Shown here one piece after another: positions 63,217 to 64,000 of a DNA stretch of 64,000 nt. The notes below the pieces were generated by a model. It did no database searches. It was not told the origin of the DNA and saw nothing but the letters and a program-made list of their open reading frames with translations. The DNA is from Flagellimonas alvinocaridis (GTDB lineage: Bacteria; Bacteroidota; Bacteroidia; Flavobacteriales; Flavobacteriaceae). The DNA lies in assembly GCF_004916895.1 (NCBI RefSeq), contig NZ_SNTZ01000002.1, positions 372,001 to 436,000 on the forward strand, read 5' to 3'. Numbering within the stretch: position 1 is the first letter of the stretch; each line of letters begins with the position of its first letter. A program made the position numbers and the translations under genes.

Positions 63217-64000
63217 TTAATCCATAGGATTTTGGTCCAAGAGTTGGGCAGAGCTTTGATTGCCATAGGCATCGCGAACCACTACCGCCATATTCTTTTT
63301 AATGTACTTCCTGTCAAACTCAATTTGAAGGCAACCTAAATCCTGACTTTCGGAAAGATACGCTGTTCCAATAAGTGTTTTTGGTTCCTTGGTCTTTGGA
63401 TTCAACTCGTAGAGAAGTACATATCTCGGAATGGAATCGCTGTGCGAAACACAAACTTTTAGTTGATTGCCATGTTTTTGTACGGATTCAACCGCGGGTA
63501 TGGCAACTGTTCTTTTAATATGGTTCAGCGGACCGGGATTTTGCACCGGAAGCTTATAAAATTTTTTCTGAAGTTTTTGGGTTACCTTTTCATGTTGTCC
63601 AACTAGGGATTTGGCACTGAAAAAGATGTTCCCGTTGATATTGTTCTGTTGTCTGCTAAAGGCCAACTGCTTGGGGATTTCGTTGTTTCGTTTCCAGGCT
63701 TTGTCTGGGTTGTTCTTTATTTTGTAGGTGCCGTTTCCAATATAAAGGTGGGTGTTTGGAGTGGTGTTGGCCCACCACGTAGTGATTTTTTTATGGGAAG
63801 CTACGGGGTAATCCATACTCCAGTAGACTTGCGGTGCCAGATAATCCAACCAGCCTTTTTCCACCCAGAGTAGGGGGTCGGCATACAAATCCTCATAGGT
63901 GGTCTGTCCTGCTTGGGTGTCAGAACCTCTGGGGTCTGTACTCTTGTTTTTCCATACACCAAAGGGACTAATACCAAACTGTACCCATGGTTTGTTCTTT
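63217..64000 (-). CDS. family 10-like glycoside hydrolase (GHL10), 5' end cut by window
   Basis: The C-terminal 260 codons of a GHL10/DUF187 (YngK-like) hydrolase; the frame stays open to base 64000. Core motifs are FGISPFGVWKN, DPRGSDTQAGQTTYEDLYADPLLWVEKGWLDYLAPQVYWS, then a beta-rich C-terminal domain (from about base 63550 on). Related proteins cut peptidoglycan glycans or polysaccharides outside the cytoplasm. Its stop is 22 bases before the AmpG-like gene, so it is probably the first known gene of the recycling operon; the N terminus is not seen. Confidence 0.9.
   Translation of the reverse strand, partial: KNKPWVQFGISPFGVWKNKSTDPRGSDTQAGQTTYEDLYADPLLWVEKGWLDYLAPQVYWSMDYPVASHKKITTWWANTTPNTHLYIGNGTYKIKNNPDKAWKRNNEIPKQLAFSRQQNNINGNIFFSAKSLVGQHEKVTQKLQKKFYKLPVQNPGPLNHIKRTVAIPAVESVQKHGNQLKVCVSHSDSIPRYVLLYELNPKTKEPKTLIGTAYLSESQDLGCLQIEFDRKYIKKNMAVVVRDAYGNQSSAQLLDQNPMD

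Overview
The window looks like a chromosomal segment of a marine-type member of the Flavobacteriaceae (Bacteroidota). This is inferred from the -7 motif TAnnTTTG upstream of many genes, the gliding lipoprotein GldI, the zapA / 6S RNA / ribonuclease Y order, tandem DUF368 genes, DUF285 (BspA-like) repeats and the parA-parB-DUF5683-dapB-lepB-wbqC block. Gene content is like that of Allomuricauda/Muricauda relatives, but the genus cannot be fixed from this sequence alone. Coding density is very high, most neighbours overlap or lie within a few bases, and no gene-free stretch exceeds 300 bases. I saw no rRNA, tRNA, CRISPR array, insertion sequence or prophage.

Layout. 1-4.5 kb: a partial M23 peptidase, a coiled-coil protein, zapA, a 6S-type RNA, rny and a methyltransferase. 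4.6-14 kb (minus strand): a DUF349 protein, aroE, two DUF368 undecaprenyl-phosphate transporter-like proteins, a TPR protein, a class III aminotransferase and an OstA-like LPS-transport protein. 14-20.7 kb: dps, then rel-fur-purA, an M48 protease and an rRNA/tRNA methyltransferase. 20.8-31.4 kb: lipoproteins, two secreted amidohydrolases, DUF3810, a cyclophilin-FKBP fusion, gldI, nrnA, phoD and ndk. 31.4-35.4 kb: a cadherin/DUF285 surface lipoprotein and recF-lipocalin-DUF721. 35.5-41.7 kb (plus strand): a TPR membrane protein, ribH, a small membrane protein, mutL, two rhomboids and an EEP-family nuclease. 41.7-47.5 kb: parA-parB-DUF5683-dapB-lepB-wbqC-DUF6122. 47.6-55.6 kb: udk-divIC-mutA-mutB (methylmalonyl-CoA mutase) diverging from the three genes of a biotin-dependent acyl-CoA (propionyl-CoA) carboxylase. 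55.6-56.1 kb: a GIY-YIG nuclease gene bracketed by palindrome-like 26-bp repeats. 56.1-64 kb: a Gfo/Idh/MocA oxidoreductase, a Bcr/CflA transporter and a five-gene peptidoglycan-recycling operon (GHL10 hydrolase, AmpG-like permease, NagZ-like GH3, methyltransferase, AnmK).

How the genes connect. The carboxylase and the mutase together carry propionyl-CoA through methylmalonyl-CoA to succinyl-CoA; the epimerase is not in the window. The last operon would import and break down cell-wall fragments. DUF368, DivIC, ZapA, LepB, DapB and the M23 peptidase also serve the envelope and division.

The most unusual item is the GIY-YIG gene. An inverted copy of a 26-bp repeat begins at its stop codon, and two direct copies lie just upstream of its start. 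The layout resembles the REP/RAYT pairs of other bacteria and could be a nuclease-linked repeat element. Other points of interest are a heptanucleotide tandem repeat inside the start of mutB, several promoters so close to the start codon that the mRNA may be leaderless, a MutL whose endonuclease motif has lost key residues, and a two-unit amidohydrolase with one degenerate half.
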